Source: an uncultured Christensenella sp. (GTDB lineage Bacteria > Bacillota > Clostridia > Christensenellales > CAG-917). Taken from it: a stretch of DNA of 64,000 nt. Where the stretch lies: assembly GCA_910577815.1 (NCBI GenBank), contig CAJTNO010000002.1, forward strand, positions 62,001 through 126,000. Reading direction: 5' to 3'. This document shows positions 7,035 to 17,223 of the stretch, in pieces; the first letter of the stretch is position 1; each line of letters opens with the position of its first letter. The position numbers and the translations under genes were made by a program. A model generated the notes under the pieces. The model made no database searches. It had not been told where the DNA came from and was given only the letters and a program-made list of their open reading frames with translations.

Positions 7035-7826
7035 CTATTTGGCTGAATCGTATATTTCCTTTGCTCTTGCTTCAAGCTCGCTCTTTTGCATAAAGTAGCC
7101 GAAAAATTCAAAAGCGGTAGCGCACTTGCGGCAGATATTGGCATAGCTTCCGTTTCTTTCAAGACCATTTTCGTCAAGACAGGCATAGGCAAGCTCGAGC
7201 AGCTTATCCACCTCGTCGTCGCACTCGCCGCCGCTCTCCTGCGCTTCATCATATGCAAGCTGCGCAAGATTTACGTAGGTCACGGCAAGCTCTCCGAAAA
7301 CGCCTTTATTTTTAAGCAAGCTTATCGCCTTTTCATAGTTTTCGCGAGCCTCGCCAAACCTCTTGAGTTCTCCCATAGCGGTAGCATAGTTATTATAGTA
7401 TCCCGCCAGACGGAAATCGTCCTCGGGCAGTAATCTCTCGTAAACATCGCGTGCTTTTTCGTAGTAAGGCAAAGCTTCCGCCGTCTTTCCGAAGGCTTTC
7501 ATTGTGGTGGCGCAGTTCAGATAAATGGTAGCGTTTGCAACGCTGTCGCCTATATCCGTACAGTTAAGCAGATTAAGCGCATCGTCCACCGCGCGCAAGC
7601 CCTTTTGCTTATCTCCCGTCGAGCGATAATAGCCTATCTCCTCGCTTAGTATTTCGCTGAGTCCGCGCCTGTCGTTCAACGCGCGCGCCTCCTTTTCCCA
7701 ATACTCGAGCACTCTGCCCGCCTCCGCCATATCGTTTTTTGCATATAGCGCGTCAAGCTTGTCTATTATCCTCATAATCGGGATGCTTCCCGTGCTCTCC
7801 TTTGAGCAACAGCATCTTTCCTGCAT
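7035..7826 (-). CDS. Tetratricopeptide-repeat protein
   Basis: A 263-residue soluble helical protein with at least three TPR-like units, seen in the repeated pattern ATIYLNCATTMKAFGKTAEALPYYEKA, AGYYNNYATAMGELKRFGEARENYEKA and VTYVNLAQLAYDEA (separate repeats). The N-terminus has a Cys triplet (residues 5-7). TPR proteins act as binding scaffolds; the partner may be the adjacent DUF4037 protein, with only 15 bp between the genes. AAGGAG lies 8 bp before the ATG at 7826. No enzymatic motif is visible. Confidence 0.85.
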   Translation of the reverse strand: MQERCCCSKESTGSIPIMRIIDKLDALYAKNDMAEAGRVLEYWEKEARALNDRRGLSEILSEEIGYYRSTGDKQKGLRAVDDALNLLNCTDIGDSVANATIYLNCATTMKAFGKTAEALPYYEKARDVYERLLPEDDFRLAGYYNNYATAMGELKRFGEARENYEKAISLLKNKGVFGELAVTYVNLAQLAYDEAQESGGECDDEVDKLLELAYACLDENGLERNGSYANICRKCATAFEFFGYFMQKSELEARAKEIYDSAK

Positions 7827-7848
7827 ATTCGTACTCCTTATTTTTTTA

Positions 7849-8424
7849 TCATTCTAAATCTATATTGTTTTTTGTAAGCTCGGAAAATACTACGCGTGCG
7901 TTGTCCCTGAGCTCGCTCAGGCTTCCGCTGTTATCTATTATCCTTGTAGCCGCCGCCTTTAAGCTTTCCCCGTCGGCCTGAGCCTTTATTCGGCGCTCGG
8001 CTTGTGCGGTGTCCATCCCTCGCTGCTTAAGTCTTTCAAGCCTCAGCCCGATTGGCGTATATATCAAAACTATTTCGTCAAACAAATTCTGTGCGCCTAT
8101 TTCATATAAAAGAGGCATTTCAACCGCAAGAGGGTCGGAGATGTCGTCCGTAATACGCTTTAAAATTTTAGGATGCGCTATTGAATTCAGTTTTTTCAGC
8201 GCCGCGCTGTCGCTAAACACGATATCGGCTAAAAGCCTTCTGTCAACTGCTCCGTCTTTTACGGCTTGCGGAAAGCCTGCCGCTATCTCCCGTATATAAT
8301 CGGCGTCGCAAAGCAGCTTGGAATTTATTTCATCTGCGCTGAGAGTATGTATCCCAAGCTCCGCAGCAGCCTTTATAGCCTCGCTCTTACCCGAGCCTAT
8401 TCCGCCAATAACAGCAATCCTCAT
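7849..8424 (-). CDS. coaE: Dephospho-CoA kinase
   Basis: A 191-residue P-loop kinase that phosphorylates the 3'-OH of dephospho-CoA in the last step of CoA synthesis. The Walker A motif GGIGSGKSEA is at about residues 7-16. The lid region has LKQRGMDTAQAERRI and the substrate-binding segment reads VVEMPLLYE-like (AVEMPLLYEIG). I choose the ATG at 8424, 8 bp after the polA stop at 8432; the longer frame to 8460 overlaps polA and has no homology. coaE downstream of polA is a common Firmicutes arrangement. Confidence 0.95.
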   Translation of the reverse strand: MRIAVIGGIGSGKSEAIKAAAELGIHTLSADEINSKLLCDADYIREIAAGFPQAVKDGAVDRRLLADIVFSDSAALKKLNSIAHPKILKRITDDISDPLAVEMPLLYEIGAQNLFDEIVLIYTPIGLRLERLKQRGMDTAQAERRIKAQADGESLKAAATRIIDNSGSLSELRDNARVVFSELTKNNIDLE

Positions 8425-8431
8425 ATTACAC

Positions 8432-10945
8432 CTACTTAAGCGAACCCCAATCCTCCGCATAGCCTGCTTTGGCTACAAGCGGAACCTTTAAAGCGGCGGC
8501 GTTTTGCATTTCCTCGGTAAGAATATCCATAACCTCATTAAGCTCGTCCTTAGCGGTGTCGATTATAAGCTCGTCGTGTATCTGAAGTATCATTTTGGAT
8601 TTTTTGTCCTTAAGCCGCTTTTCCACGCCGAGCATCGCCACCTTTATTATGTCGGCGGCGGAGCCCTGAAGCGGAGTGTTCATCGCCATTCGCTCCGCAG
8701 ACGAGCGCACAAGATAATTGGAGGCGTTAAGGTCGGACAGATTTCTGCGACGTCCAAGCAGAGTAATAGCGTAGCCCTTCTCTCTCGCCTCGCTTACGCA
8801 CCCGTCCATATATGCGCGCACAAGCGGATGCATAGTGAAATAATTTGAGATAAATTCCTTTGCCTTGTATTGGGGAATGGATAAGTTTTCCGCAAGACCG
8901 AAGCCGCTGATGCCGTAAATTATGCCGAAGTTGACCGCCTTGGCATCCCTGCGCTGTTCGGGAGTTACGGCGTCAAGCGGAATTCCGAGTATCTGCGACG
9001 CCGTTATCGCGTGTATATCGTCATCCTTGTTAAACGCCTCTATAAGCTGTTCGTCGCCGCTCATATGAGCGAGCAATCTAAGCTCTATCTGCGAATAGTC
9101 CGCCGAAACAAGCACGTTTCCCTCGCTCGGAAGAAAAGCACCCTTGATGTCCTTAGCCTCCTCGCTTCGGGTAGGGATATTCTGCAAATTAGGATTTGTA
9201 GACGACAGCCTGCCCGTGGTTGTAATGCACTGGTTGAAATCTGTATGAATACGTCCTCTGTTGATAAGCGGCTGTAAGCCGACTACGTATGTGGATTGCA
9301 GCTTTGTGTAATGACGGTATTCCAATATATCCTTTACTATAGGATTTTTACCCGCCAGTCCCGCAAGCACGTCCTCGCTTACGGAGTAGCCCGTTTTAGT
9401 TTTTTTGCCGTGCGGCAAGCCCATTTTGTCAAACAAAACTTCGCCGAGCTGCTTGGGCGATGATATATTGAAATTACATCCAGCCTTTTCAAATATACTT
9501 CGGGACAGCCTGTCTATAATTCCGCCGTACTTATCCTCAAGCTCCTTCAGTTTGTTCATAGACACTCTCACGCCTCTTTGCTCCATATTGCGCAATACCA
9601 CGCAAAGCGGCTGTTCAACGTCATAAAACAACTGTTTAAGTCCTTTTTCCGTCAACTGAGCTTCAAGCTTTTCGCTTGCGACAAACAGCTCCGCCGCGCC
9701 GTTTTCCAAGCCCTCGGCGCCGAGAACCTGCGCAATACCTTTTATAGGCATACTCTCGCGGGCAAGGTGAGCCGCAATCATTACGTCAAAAAACTCGGAA
9801 TTTTCAAAGCCGTATTTTTTAGACGTCGTTTTATAATCATAACAGATGAGCCGCATATTTCGAGAGCATTGCCGCACGCAATCGAGTGCGTCGTCAAAGT
9901 AAGGTCCTTCGCTGAAAAGGTCCTCCGCGCAGTCGATGACGTACTCGGTTTTACTGTCCGTTGCAAAGCTGATTTCTCTGTCTATATAAACTGCTACGCT
10001 CTCGCCCTTGAGCGTTTCTCTTATAGCCTCGGTGCTGTTGAGCCTAACAACCGTCTTTTCAAGCGCCTTTATCTCGGGGGTTACTTCGTTTGCGTCAAAC
10101 GTCATTCTGTTCATCAACGAGGATATTTCAAGCTCCATAAGCTTGCTTTTTACCTCGCCCGAATATATAGGCGTAAAGCTGATATCGTCCAAGGTACACT
10201 CTACGGGAACGTCCGTATTTATGCGCGCAAGCCTGCGGCTAAGCAGCGCCATTTCCCTGCCGTTAACCACGTTCTGCCCGACCTTGCCCTTTATCTCGGC
10301 GGCGTGCTCGAGTACGCTGTCAAGCGAGCCGTACTCCGCAAGCAACGCCTTTGCGGTTTTTTCGCCCACTCCCGCAATGCCCGGAATATTGTCCGAGGCA
10401 TCGCCCATAAGCGCCTTATAATCGATAAACTGCGAGGTGGTAAAGCCGTCCTGCAACAGACGCGCCTCGTCGTAAACCTCTATATCGGTAACTCCGCGCT
10501 TTGTCCAGAATACGCGCGTGGTGGGGCTTACGAGCTGAAAGCTGTCGCGGTCGCCCGTAACAATAATGCACTCGTCATCAAACCGCTTTGCAAGCGTACC
10601 GAGTATATCGTCACCCTCGTAGCCCTGCATACTTACTATTTTTATTCCCATCGCCGTGATAAGCGATTTTAACGGCTCCACCTGCTGACGCAGCTCCTCG
10701 TCCATTGGCTTGCGCGTCGCCTTATAACCGTCGTACATCTCGTGACGGAATGTCGGTCCCTTAAGGTCAAACGCCGCCGCTATGTGCGTGGGCTGCTGCT
10801 CCTTAATCAAACGTAAAAGTATACTTAAAAAACCAAACACGGCGCCGGTATAGAGTCCCTTTGACGATTTAAGATTCGGCAGGGCGTGATACGCCCTGTG
10901 CATAAGACTGTTGGAGTCCAAAAGTAGTATCTTGTTTTTTGACAT
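8432..10945 (-). CDS. polA: DNA polymerase I
   Basis: An 837-residue family A DNA polymerase for Okazaki-fragment processing and repair. Residues 1-290 are the 5'-3' exonuclease domain (LLLDSNSLMHRAYHALP, YEGDDILGTLAK, GDASDNIPGIAGVGEKTA). The middle domain corresponds to the 3'-5' exonuclease but lacks a clear DxE motif (AVYIDREISFATD), so proofreading is probably lost, as in other Gram-positive PolA proteins. The polymerase domain shows motif A DYSQIELR, motif B RRDAKAVNFGIIYG and motif C QIHDELI. It heads the operon with coaE. Confidence 0.97.
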   Translation of the reverse strand: MSKNKILLLDSNSLMHRAYHALPNLKSSKGLYTGAVFGFLSILLRLIKEQQPTHIAAAFDLKGPTFRHEMYDGYKATRKPMDEELRQQVEPLKSLITAMGIKIVSMQGYEGDDILGTLAKRFDDECIIVTGDRDSFQLVSPTTRVFWTKRGVTDIEVYDEARLLQDGFTTSQFIDYKALMGDASDNIPGIAGVGEKTAKALLAEYGSLDSVLEHAAEIKGKVGQNVVNGREMALLSRRLARINTDVPVECTLDDISFTPIYSGEVKSKLMELEISSLMNRMTFDANEVTPEIKALEKTVVRLNSTEAIRETLKGESVAVYIDREISFATDSKTEYVIDCAEDLFSEGPYFDDALDCVRQCSRNMRLICYDYKTTSKKYGFENSEFFDVMIAAHLARESMPIKGIAQVLGAEGLENGAAELFVASEKLEAQLTEKGLKQLFYDVEQPLCVVLRNMEQRGVRVSMNKLKELEDKYGGIIDRLSRSIFEKAGCNFNISSPKQLGEVLFDKMGLPHGKKTKTGYSVSEDVLAGLAGKNPIVKDILEYRHYTKLQSTYVVGLQPLINRGRIHTDFNQCITTTGRLSSTNPNLQNIPTRSEEAKDIKGAFLPSEGNVLVSADYSQIELRLLAHMSGDEQLIEAFNKDDDIHAITASQILGIPLDAVTPEQRRDAKAVNFGIIYGISGFGLAENLSIPQYKAKEFISNYFTMHPLVRAYMDGCVSEAREKGYAITLLGRRRNLSDLNASNYLVRSSAERMAMNTPLQGSAADIIKVAMLGVEKRLKDKKSKMILQIHDELIIDTAKDELNEVMDILTEEMQNAAALKVPLVAKAGYAEDWGSLK

Positions 10946-10997
10946 ATAAACCTGCCGCCGTTTACTATATAATAATACAATAAGTATATTTAATATA

Positions 10998-11026
10998 ATT
11001 ATATCATTATAAGCGCATTTTTACAA
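10998..11026 (-). promoter_or_regulatory. Promoter of the polA operon
   Basis: On the minus strand TTGTAA (11021-11026), a 17-bp spacer and TATAAT (10998-11003), about 50 bp before the polA ATG. Confidence 0.65.
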
Positions 11027-11044
11027 GGCAATAAAGCTTAATTT

Positions 11045-11074
11045 AAAAACCGCGGCGCAAGGCTGCGGTTTTTT
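11045..11074 (-). terminator. Terminator after the ABC/Ig-like operon
   Basis: Arms AAAAACCGC (11045-11053) and GCGGTTTTT (11065-11073) with T-rich ends in both directions. It separates the operon ending at 11151 from polA. Confidence 0.75.
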
Positions 11075-11150
11075 AATACTTAAGTAATTATTTTACACTT
11101 ACATTTGCGGCTTAGGCATATAAAAGCTAATCCTGCCGCTAACTGCTATA

Positions 11151-14100
11151 TCATTTATTTGAGCCGTGCAGCCTCGATATAAAGCTGTTTGTTATTTCAA
11201 ATCTCGAATCGGGAGTTATATCCGACAGCTCAGTCGAATAGCAGTAGAACACTATTTCGAAAGTCTTAATAATCTTTTCGGCAGCTCCTATTAAGATATT
11301 ATCCTTGATAACAAGCGGGATTTCCCTTGTGCGGACAGGTTCCGCAAAACGCTTGTCCTCAAACGTAACGTCAAGATAACTCGGCTCGTCCATTATGCCT
11401 TGTTCAAACGAAATGCCCGTGGACATAAAGCCCATATGAAGATACATAGCGTTTTCTTCCTTATCCTCATATCTGCAATCCTCAAACGCCGGATTTTGTT
11501 TTATTATCTCGCCCGCAAACGAAGCTATGAGCTTATTTGTTTCGGGGTCGCCGACGTCAATAAGACTTGCGTTCTTTACATTCTGCCAATTATAAATGTC
11601 AAGGAAGCCTGTCTGTCTTATCTGGATATTTATGCCTGCCGACGCAAAATGCTTCTTGAAATACTCGGCGTTTTTAACCTTATCTTTTCTGATAAATCTG
11701 CCGTCGCCCACCTTGCAATCGGGGAAAAGATTTCCCGCGTCGCCCGATGCGGGAACAACTGTAAACCTCTCATACGGATATGAGCCTATCGTCTGTATAC
11801 AGTTGGAATACACGCAGTTGTTAATAGTAAGATGCGGATACATCGGATAGGTTATAAGCTCGCCCTCCTCCTCGTAAACGTACATACGCGCGGGATTATA
11901 GAATGCGGTTGAATCGATATTGCGTATAACAAGACCGTCAAGCACGCAATCGCCGTTATAAATGAGTCCCGCCCTTCTCGCATTTTCAAGAATACTGAAC
12001 TCGATACGTATGTCGACAATGCGGTTTCTCCACTGGTCATCCGATTGGTATATCTGAACACACTCGCCCTGCAATCCCGAGGTTTCGTCGGTGGACAACG
12101 TGCCGTCCTTATCCATTCTGTTTGCGCGGATACCGATATTGCTTACCGTTACGTGACTCCAGGCGATACGAAGCATTCCGTTTACGCCCTCCACTTGGTC
12201 GCGCTCGGCGCTGAGTAGGTGACCGTTTCCGTACAAGTCTCCGTAAATCTTTATCTGATTTCCGTCGGTAATTTTAAGCGGTGTTCCGTCCTCAAGTATT
12301 TCAAAGGCTATATCGGTCATCATCGAAATTCCGTACGTATTAAGGCTGTGCTCGGCTTCAAATACCTTGTACTTATCCGCTCTGCCGTCCGAGGTGTTGG
12401 TATGCTCCCAAACCCGATTGCGGGGTTGCAGATTGCCGTCCGCACGCGCATAGGTTTCCTGGTCCGCCGACGCCTGACGTAATTCGGCGATATTGTTTAC
12501 CTCGACTCCGTAAATAACCTTTATATCAACCTCGTCCTGTATAAGCGTCGCTTCGCTTTCGTATCTCGGATATTTTGCGCGCACAAGCACCTTTATAGTC
12601 TGCTTGCCCTTGCCCTCGAGCTTTTCGGGATTGAAGATAAGTCTGTTAGGCTCCGCTCCGTCCGCAAAACGCGCATACTCCTTGCCCTCGGTAATTTCAT
12701 AAGTGAACGCGCTGTAGAACACATATAACTTGGTATTGAAAGTAGCGTCGGTGTCCTCGTCGGTGCGCTTAGGCTCGCCGATTATACGCAATAACACGCT
12801 GTTAGGCTCCTTTTCGGGATTGCTTCTAACGTCAATATAACTGAACTTTTCGGCTGCAAACACTGTTTCCTGCGCAAGTCCCACCCGGAAGTAGGCATTG
12901 TCCGTACGTAGCTTCATAGATACCAATTTAAGCTGTAGGTTGAGTACTATGCTTGTACTCTTTCCGTTGCATTGCGCAATTATTTTTACAATGCCGCTTC
13001 CGCTTGCGGTAACCTCGCCTCCGTTTACGCTTGCGATATTACTGTCCGACTCCGCCGACCACACGACATTTTCGGGCGCGCCCTCTTTTAACGCGTCCGC
13101 CCATACGGCTTTAAGCTTAAGAGTAAGCTCGCTTACGGCAAATACATAGCCGCTCGCTGCGTTGTAAACGCTTGCGTTTTCTATTATTATATCGTCATCC
13201 GCACATCTGTTTACAGTAACTGTACCCTTTGCAGTAACAATATGCGCCACTGTATCGGTAAGCGTAACTATATCGCCCGATATCGTGCAACCGTCTGATT
13301 TTGAAACATCAACATCCTTAATCGCGATACCTACCTCCGTAAGGGTAAACGTCGCTTTAGAGGTAGTAAACTCCGCGCCGAATTTGCTTGCGCCCTCGCT
13401 TACCTCAACGGTATAAATCTCGCTCTTTACAAACACATCCTGCTCGTCATAGCGGTTGGCTTCTACGGTTATATTCGCCTTGCCCTTTCCGACTGCGGTA
13501 ATAACGCCGTTTTGGTCAACGTACGCAACGCTCGGATTATCGCTATGCCAGCGGGTTTTTGTAACGATACTGCTGATAGGATTGTATTTTGCGTCTACAA
13601 TCATCCTTTCGCCGACTGTGAGCTTATTGTCATCCTCTCCGATGTTGACAATGCTGATGCTGTCCACATTATAGCCCAAAGCCGTTACGCTGAGCGTTCT
13701 GCTTACGTTTTCAACCTGAACCACAACGGTAAATCTGCAATACGAATTGATTTTAAGCTTGCCCGAGGTATTGCTTGTTACCTCTTTGCCGCTTTCGTCA
13801 ACAAACATTGCGGCAGGCTCGACCTCCGCGCCGAGCTCGGGACGCTTAATGCTGTTCTTTTGTTCGTTGGCGGCTTTGATTTTGGCGTCTCTTTCACGCT
13901 GCTCGGTATCGTATTTCTTCTGCGCCTCCGCAATCTTTGCATTCTTCTGCGATGCCGTCAGAGTTTTATCCGCCTTTATGCTTGCGATTGTACTGTCAAG
14001 CAGTTTCTTTTCTCTTTCGCTTTCCTCTGTGAGAATACGTATGCGCTCGTCAATCGCGCCTATGTCGGACAGATATTTATTGTATACGTCAAGCTCCGCG

Positions 14101-14420
14101 CGATATTCGTTATACAGCTTTTCGTACTCCTTGTCGATACACTCGACGTCGCCCGATATGCGCCACTCTATAGAATATCTGTTGGCGTACTCGGGGAAAA
14201 CCTTAACCTTGACAAAATCATTCATATCGTAAAGCGACACCTTGGAATCGAATACCAAAGTAATGCTGTCCGCTTCCTGATTTTGGTCGTCTTTATAAAC
14301 TACGGAAATATCGTCGACGGCTATCCAGGCTGCTATCTTCAGGAAGTTGGACACCGCCGCTACTATTACAAGTATAAGTACGGGTATCAAGATGAGGATA
14401 CCAATCATAACTTTTTTCAT
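11151..14420 (-). CDS. Large membrane-anchored protein: coiled coil, Big_2 Ig-like repeats, beta-helix-like C-terminus
   Basis: A 1089-residue protein of unrecognised function. Residues 5-33 form an N-terminal membrane helix or uncleaved signal anchor. Residues 96-190 are highly charged and predicted coiled coil. Residues about 253-322 match a Big_2 bacterial Ig-like domain (HSDNPSVAYVDQNGVITAVG, GKANITVEA), and about 425-495 looks like a second. The C-terminal third has repeated short beta-strand patterns (TINNCVYSNCI, VTVSNIGIRAN) suggesting a parallel beta-helix. AGGAGG lies 7 bp before the ATG. It follows the ABC permease gene by 14 bp, so it is probably an extracellular partner of that exporter. 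Confidence 0.85.
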   Translation of the reverse strand: MKKVMIGILILIPVLILVIVAAVSNFLKIAAWIAVDDISVVYKDDQNQEADSITLVFDSKVSLYDMNDFVKVKVFPEYANRYSIEWRISGDVECIDKEYEKLYNEYRAELDVYNKYLSDIGAIDERIRILTEESEREKKLLDSTIASIKADKTLTASQKNAKIAEAQKKYDTEQRERDAKIKAANEQKNSIKRPELGAEVEPAAMFVDESGKEVTSNTSGKLKINSYCRFTVVVQVENVSRTLSVTALGYNVDSISIVNIGEDDNKLTVGERMIVDAKYNPISSIVTKTRWHSDNPSVAYVDQNGVITAVGKGKANITVEANRYDEQDVFVKSEIYTVEVSEGASKFGAEFTTSKATFTLTEVGIAIKDVDVSKSDGCTISGDIVTLTDTVAHIVTAKGTVTVNRCADDDIIIENASVYNAASGYVFAVSELTLKLKAVWADALKEGAPENVVWSAESDSNIASVNGGEVTASGSGIVKIIAQCNGKSTSIVLNLQLKLVSMKLRTDNAYFRVGLAQETVFAAEKFSYIDVRSNPEKEPNSVLLRIIGEPKRTDEDTDATFNTKLYVFYSAFTYEITEGKEYARFADGAEPNRLIFNPEKLEGKGKQTIKVLVRAKYPRYESEATLIQDEVDIKVIYGVEVNNIAELRQASADQETYARADGNLQPRNRVWEHTNTSDGRADKYKVFEAEHSLNTYGISMMTDIAFEILEDGTPLKITDGNQIKIYGDLYGNGHLLSAERDQVEGVNGMLRIAWSHVTVSNIGIRANRMDKDGTLSTDETSGLQGECVQIYQSDDQWRNRIVDIRIEFSILENARRAGLIYNGDCVLDGLVIRNIDSTAFYNPARMYVYEEEGELITYPMYPHLTINNCVYSNCIQTIGSYPYERFTVVPASGDAGNLFPDCKVGDGRFIRKDKVKNAEYFKKHFASAGINIQIRQTGFLDIYNWQNVKNASLIDVGDPETNKLIASFAGEIIKQNPAFEDCRYEDKEENAMYLHMGFMSTGISFEQGIMDEPSYLDVTFEDKRFAEPVRTREIPLVIKDNILIGAAEKIIKTFEIVFYCYSTELSDITPDSRFEITNSFISRLHGSNK

Positions 14421-14434
14421 ATACTATCCTCCTC

Positions 14435-16147
14435 TTACGGTATAATTTTATGGTATTTACTGTTGAGCTTTACAAACAGAGCCGACAGGCTTGCTCCCAA
14501 CAGTATGAGCGAAATTAAAGAAAGAATAAGATAGATATTTCCTATATCTCCGCCCACGGCGGTTATCTGCCAGCTTCCGATAGACAACGGAATAAAGCTG
14601 AATACCATAGCGAATACGCCGTAGAGTATCGCAACGGCAATACCCACGACCATTGCGAGAGCGACGTTTTTATTTGCGCTTACAAGCTCGCCGTCGCCGC
14701 CCACGTTAAAGGTAGGCGATTTGATGTCTATAAGCATATACAGGCTTGTAAGACTGACGACAAGTATCTCGCTTATGCAGAATATCGCGCCTACGTCCAT
14801 TGCGCTTAGCAGATGTCCGCCGGCGTCCGTCGTGTAGTAAATACCCGACACCAAGCAGCTGAGGATTACCGAAACGGTGGCAACGCCCGCGTAAAGCGCA
14901 AACTTCACCAACGTCTGCGTCGTGTAGGTGACGGGAATTATCTTTGTATGATAAAAGCAGTTGCCCTCTCGCGATATGCTTGTAGACGCAAAGGATACGA
15001 CTATGGTGACAAATATGATTATTACCATAAGGGTAAGTCCGGGCATAATGTTAGCGCCGAGACTTTCCGTACCCATAGACGCCGCAAGCCGGTTGCAGAA
15101 GAATACCATAACGGGAGCCGCGCACGCCATAGCGAAATATTGGAAGGAGTAGTTAAAACTGCGCAGTATGAGATAAAATTCTCTTCTTAACAACGCCCAG
15201 GCAACCGAGCGCTGCTTATCTTTAATATTCTTTTTAAAGGAAGCCTTTTCCGTTTCGATGCCGTACAGAATGGTTTTATAATACTCCTTCGTGCATACAA
15301 AGTACGCGATAACTCCAAGCACCGCGCTTATAAGGAATATATACAAAAATCTGAGCGCAAGCTGTCCGGAGGACAATCCGTTGTAAATTCCTCCGTGCAC
15401 AAGCTCGGCATAGAAATTAAAGGGATATGCGTTTTGCGCAAACTCCTTGAAGTACTGAATCGTGCCGCTTGAAAAGAGACTTTCGCTCTCTCTCCTCAGA
15501 TAGTTGAGGAACGTACCCAAGGACGTAAGATAAAACGCGAATATTCCGCAAATCACCGCGATGGTGATAATCAGCACAAGCAGGAACTGATTTTTTACCA
15601 CGTTCATCAGCTTCATTACGGGAACCGCTATTATGTTCGCTATAAAAAACGGCAGGAACGTAGACAGCAGAGTAACGCCGAAGTATGCGAAATAATCGCC
15701 TACTCTCGCGCCCGCCACCGCGCCGAAGGAAATGTAAAACGGCAGCATCAGCAGGAAGCAGACTATAAGATTGTGCAAATAACAGTAAATCGTCTTTGCT
15801 ACAAGTATCTCCTTTCCGCTTACGGGAAAGCGCAAAAGCATTTCGTTATCGCCGTTCTGATACAGATTTTTTATGACCGTACCCGTGCTTATAGCAGTTG
15901 CAAGCACAAGCGTAATAGTAGCGGCAATAGTAAGGAACTCTGTAGTAAGTCCGCCTTCGGTTACAAACATCTTCGTCAGCATATATATGCCGTAAATCAG
16001 CAGAGCATATATCGCTACGAAAAACAGATAGTTGGAATACTGCAATATCCTGTATTTGACTCCGCGCTTGTGCGTAGAGCCGAATCGGGAAAGCAAATCC
16101 AGCTTGAAAAGCGTTCTCACGCTTTGCATTGAAAATTCGCCCTTCAT
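14435..16147 (-). CDS. ABC-2-type exporter permease
   Basis: A 570-residue integral membrane protein with about 12 hydrophobic segments, including a large loop around residues 180-290. It resembles permeases paired with CcmA/BcrA-type ATPases. Its ATG overlaps the ATPase stop as TAATG (16145-16149), implying translational coupling. An internal ATG at 16129 (AAGGGCG upstream) is an alternative start giving 564 residues. The substrate is unknown. The operon also encodes a large Ig-like extracellular protein immediately downstream, so the exporter may build or energise a surface structure. Confidence 0.88.
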   Translation of the reverse strand: MKGEFSMQSVRTLFKLDLLSRFGSTHKRGVKYRILQYSNYLFFVAIYALLIYGIYMLTKMFVTEGGLTTEFLTIAATITLVLATAISTGTVIKNLYQNGDNEMLLRFPVSGKEILVAKTIYCYLHNLIVCFLLMLPFYISFGAVAGARVGDYFAYFGVTLLSTFLPFFIANIIAVPVMKLMNVVKNQFLLVLIITIAVICGIFAFYLTSLGTFLNYLRRESESLFSSGTIQYFKEFAQNAYPFNFYAELVHGGIYNGLSSGQLALRFLYIFLISAVLGVIAYFVCTKEYYKTILYGIETEKASFKKNIKDKQRSVAWALLRREFYLILRSFNYSFQYFAMACAAPVMVFFCNRLAASMGTESLGANIMPGLTLMVIIIFVTIVVSFASTSISREGNCFYHTKIIPVTYTTQTLVKFALYAGVATVSVILSCLVSGIYYTTDAGGHLLSAMDVGAIFCISEILVVSLTSLYMLIDIKSPTFNVGGDGELVSANKNVALAMVVGIAVAILYGVFAMVFSFIPLSIGSWQITAVGGDIGNIYLILSLISLILLGASLSALFVKLNSKYHKIIP

Positions 16148-17061
16148 TATTGCTCGTCCCCCTCAGCGGCTTCCGCAGCCTCGGCGGAGCCTTCTACTAC
16201 GGCGGCGGAATCTATTTTCTCCTCTGCCGCAGCTTCGTCATCTGTATCCTTATTATCGGCTTCCTCTGCGTTCTCCTTTACGGGAATATCGGGGCGCATA
16301 TCCGCGCTCTCCTGCGCGATATAATCCTCAAACAGTCTGTCCTCATATGTTCCCGTAATGCGGAAAAACCTTTCCTCGAGATTTGCCTTGTTCTCCTCAT
16401 TGCCCGCAAGGTCAAACAGGTCTATCAGCTTACCCTCGTTGACAATGGCAACTCTGTGACAAAGCTTTTTTACAAGGTCGAGGTTATGGCTGGAGAAAAA
16501 TACCGTGTTGCCTTTTGCGCAATGCTCGCGCATATGCGCTATAATCTCCGCCGTAGACTGCGGGTCAAGTCCCATCATAGGCTCGTCAAGCACCCACAGC
16601 TTAGGCTCGTGAATGAGCGCCGCGATTATGCAAATCTTCTGCTTCATTCCGTGCGAATAGGATTTAATCTGCTTGTCTATCGCGTATTCAAGACGGAACA
16701 GCTTTGCAAATCTGTCCATACGCTCGGTGCGTATATCGGTCGGAACCTTGTAGAGGTCCGCAACGTAGTTTACGTACTCCCTTCCCGTAAGCTTCTCGTA
16801 AACGGAATGGTTATCGGGAACGTAGCCCATATGCATCTTTGCTTTTATAGGCTCCTTCTGAATGTCATAGCCGCAGATTTCAATAGTGCCGCTGTCAAAG
16901 GGCAGAATGCCCGTAAGACATTTTATAGTAGTGGATTTACCCGCGCCGTTCTGTCCGAGAAATCCGAAAATCTCGCCGGGGCGCAGCTCAAACGATATAT
17001 CGTCGACAGCAATCCTGTCGCTTTTTGGATACGTCTTTACAAGATGACTTATTTTAAGCAT
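16147..17061 (-). CDS. ABC transporter ATP-binding protein with acidic C-terminal tail
   Basis: A 304-residue CcmA/BcrA-type ATPase. Walker A GQNGAGKST is at about residues 36-44; the signature is SHGMKQK instead of SGGQ, a usual variant in this subfamily; Walker B LWVLDEP and the switch His in FSSHN are present. After about residue 235 a tail very rich in Ala, Glu and Asp follows (ENAEEADNKDTDDEAAAEEK and on), unusual for the family and of unknown role. AAAGGAG precedes the ATG. It is translationally coupled to the permease gene downstream. Confidence 0.93.
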   Translation of the reverse strand: MLKISHLVKTYPKSDRIAVDDISFELRPGEIFGFLGQNGAGKSTTIKCLTGILPFDSGTIEICGYDIQKEPIKAKMHMGYVPDNHSVYEKLTGREYVNYVADLYKVPTDIRTERMDRFAKLFRLEYAIDKQIKSYSHGMKQKICIIAALIHEPKLWVLDEPMMGLDPQSTAEIIAHMREHCAKGNTVFFSSHNLDLVKKLCHRVAIVNEGKLIDLFDLAGNEENKANLEERFFRITGTYEDRLFEDYIAQESADMRPDIPVKENAEEADNKDTDDEAAAEEKIDSAAVVEGSAEAAEAAEGDEQ

Positions 17062-17223
17062 AAAAAACTCCTTTTGTAACCGTCCTAACGGGACGCAACT
17101 CTTTTTATCCGCGCGTAAATACTGACCGCGCGGCTCTAATAATTTTCAACATTAAAGCAAGTAAATAAACTAAGCCGCAAGCACGCGCTTAAAAGCACGC
17201 TTACGCTTTAAAATAAAAACCAA

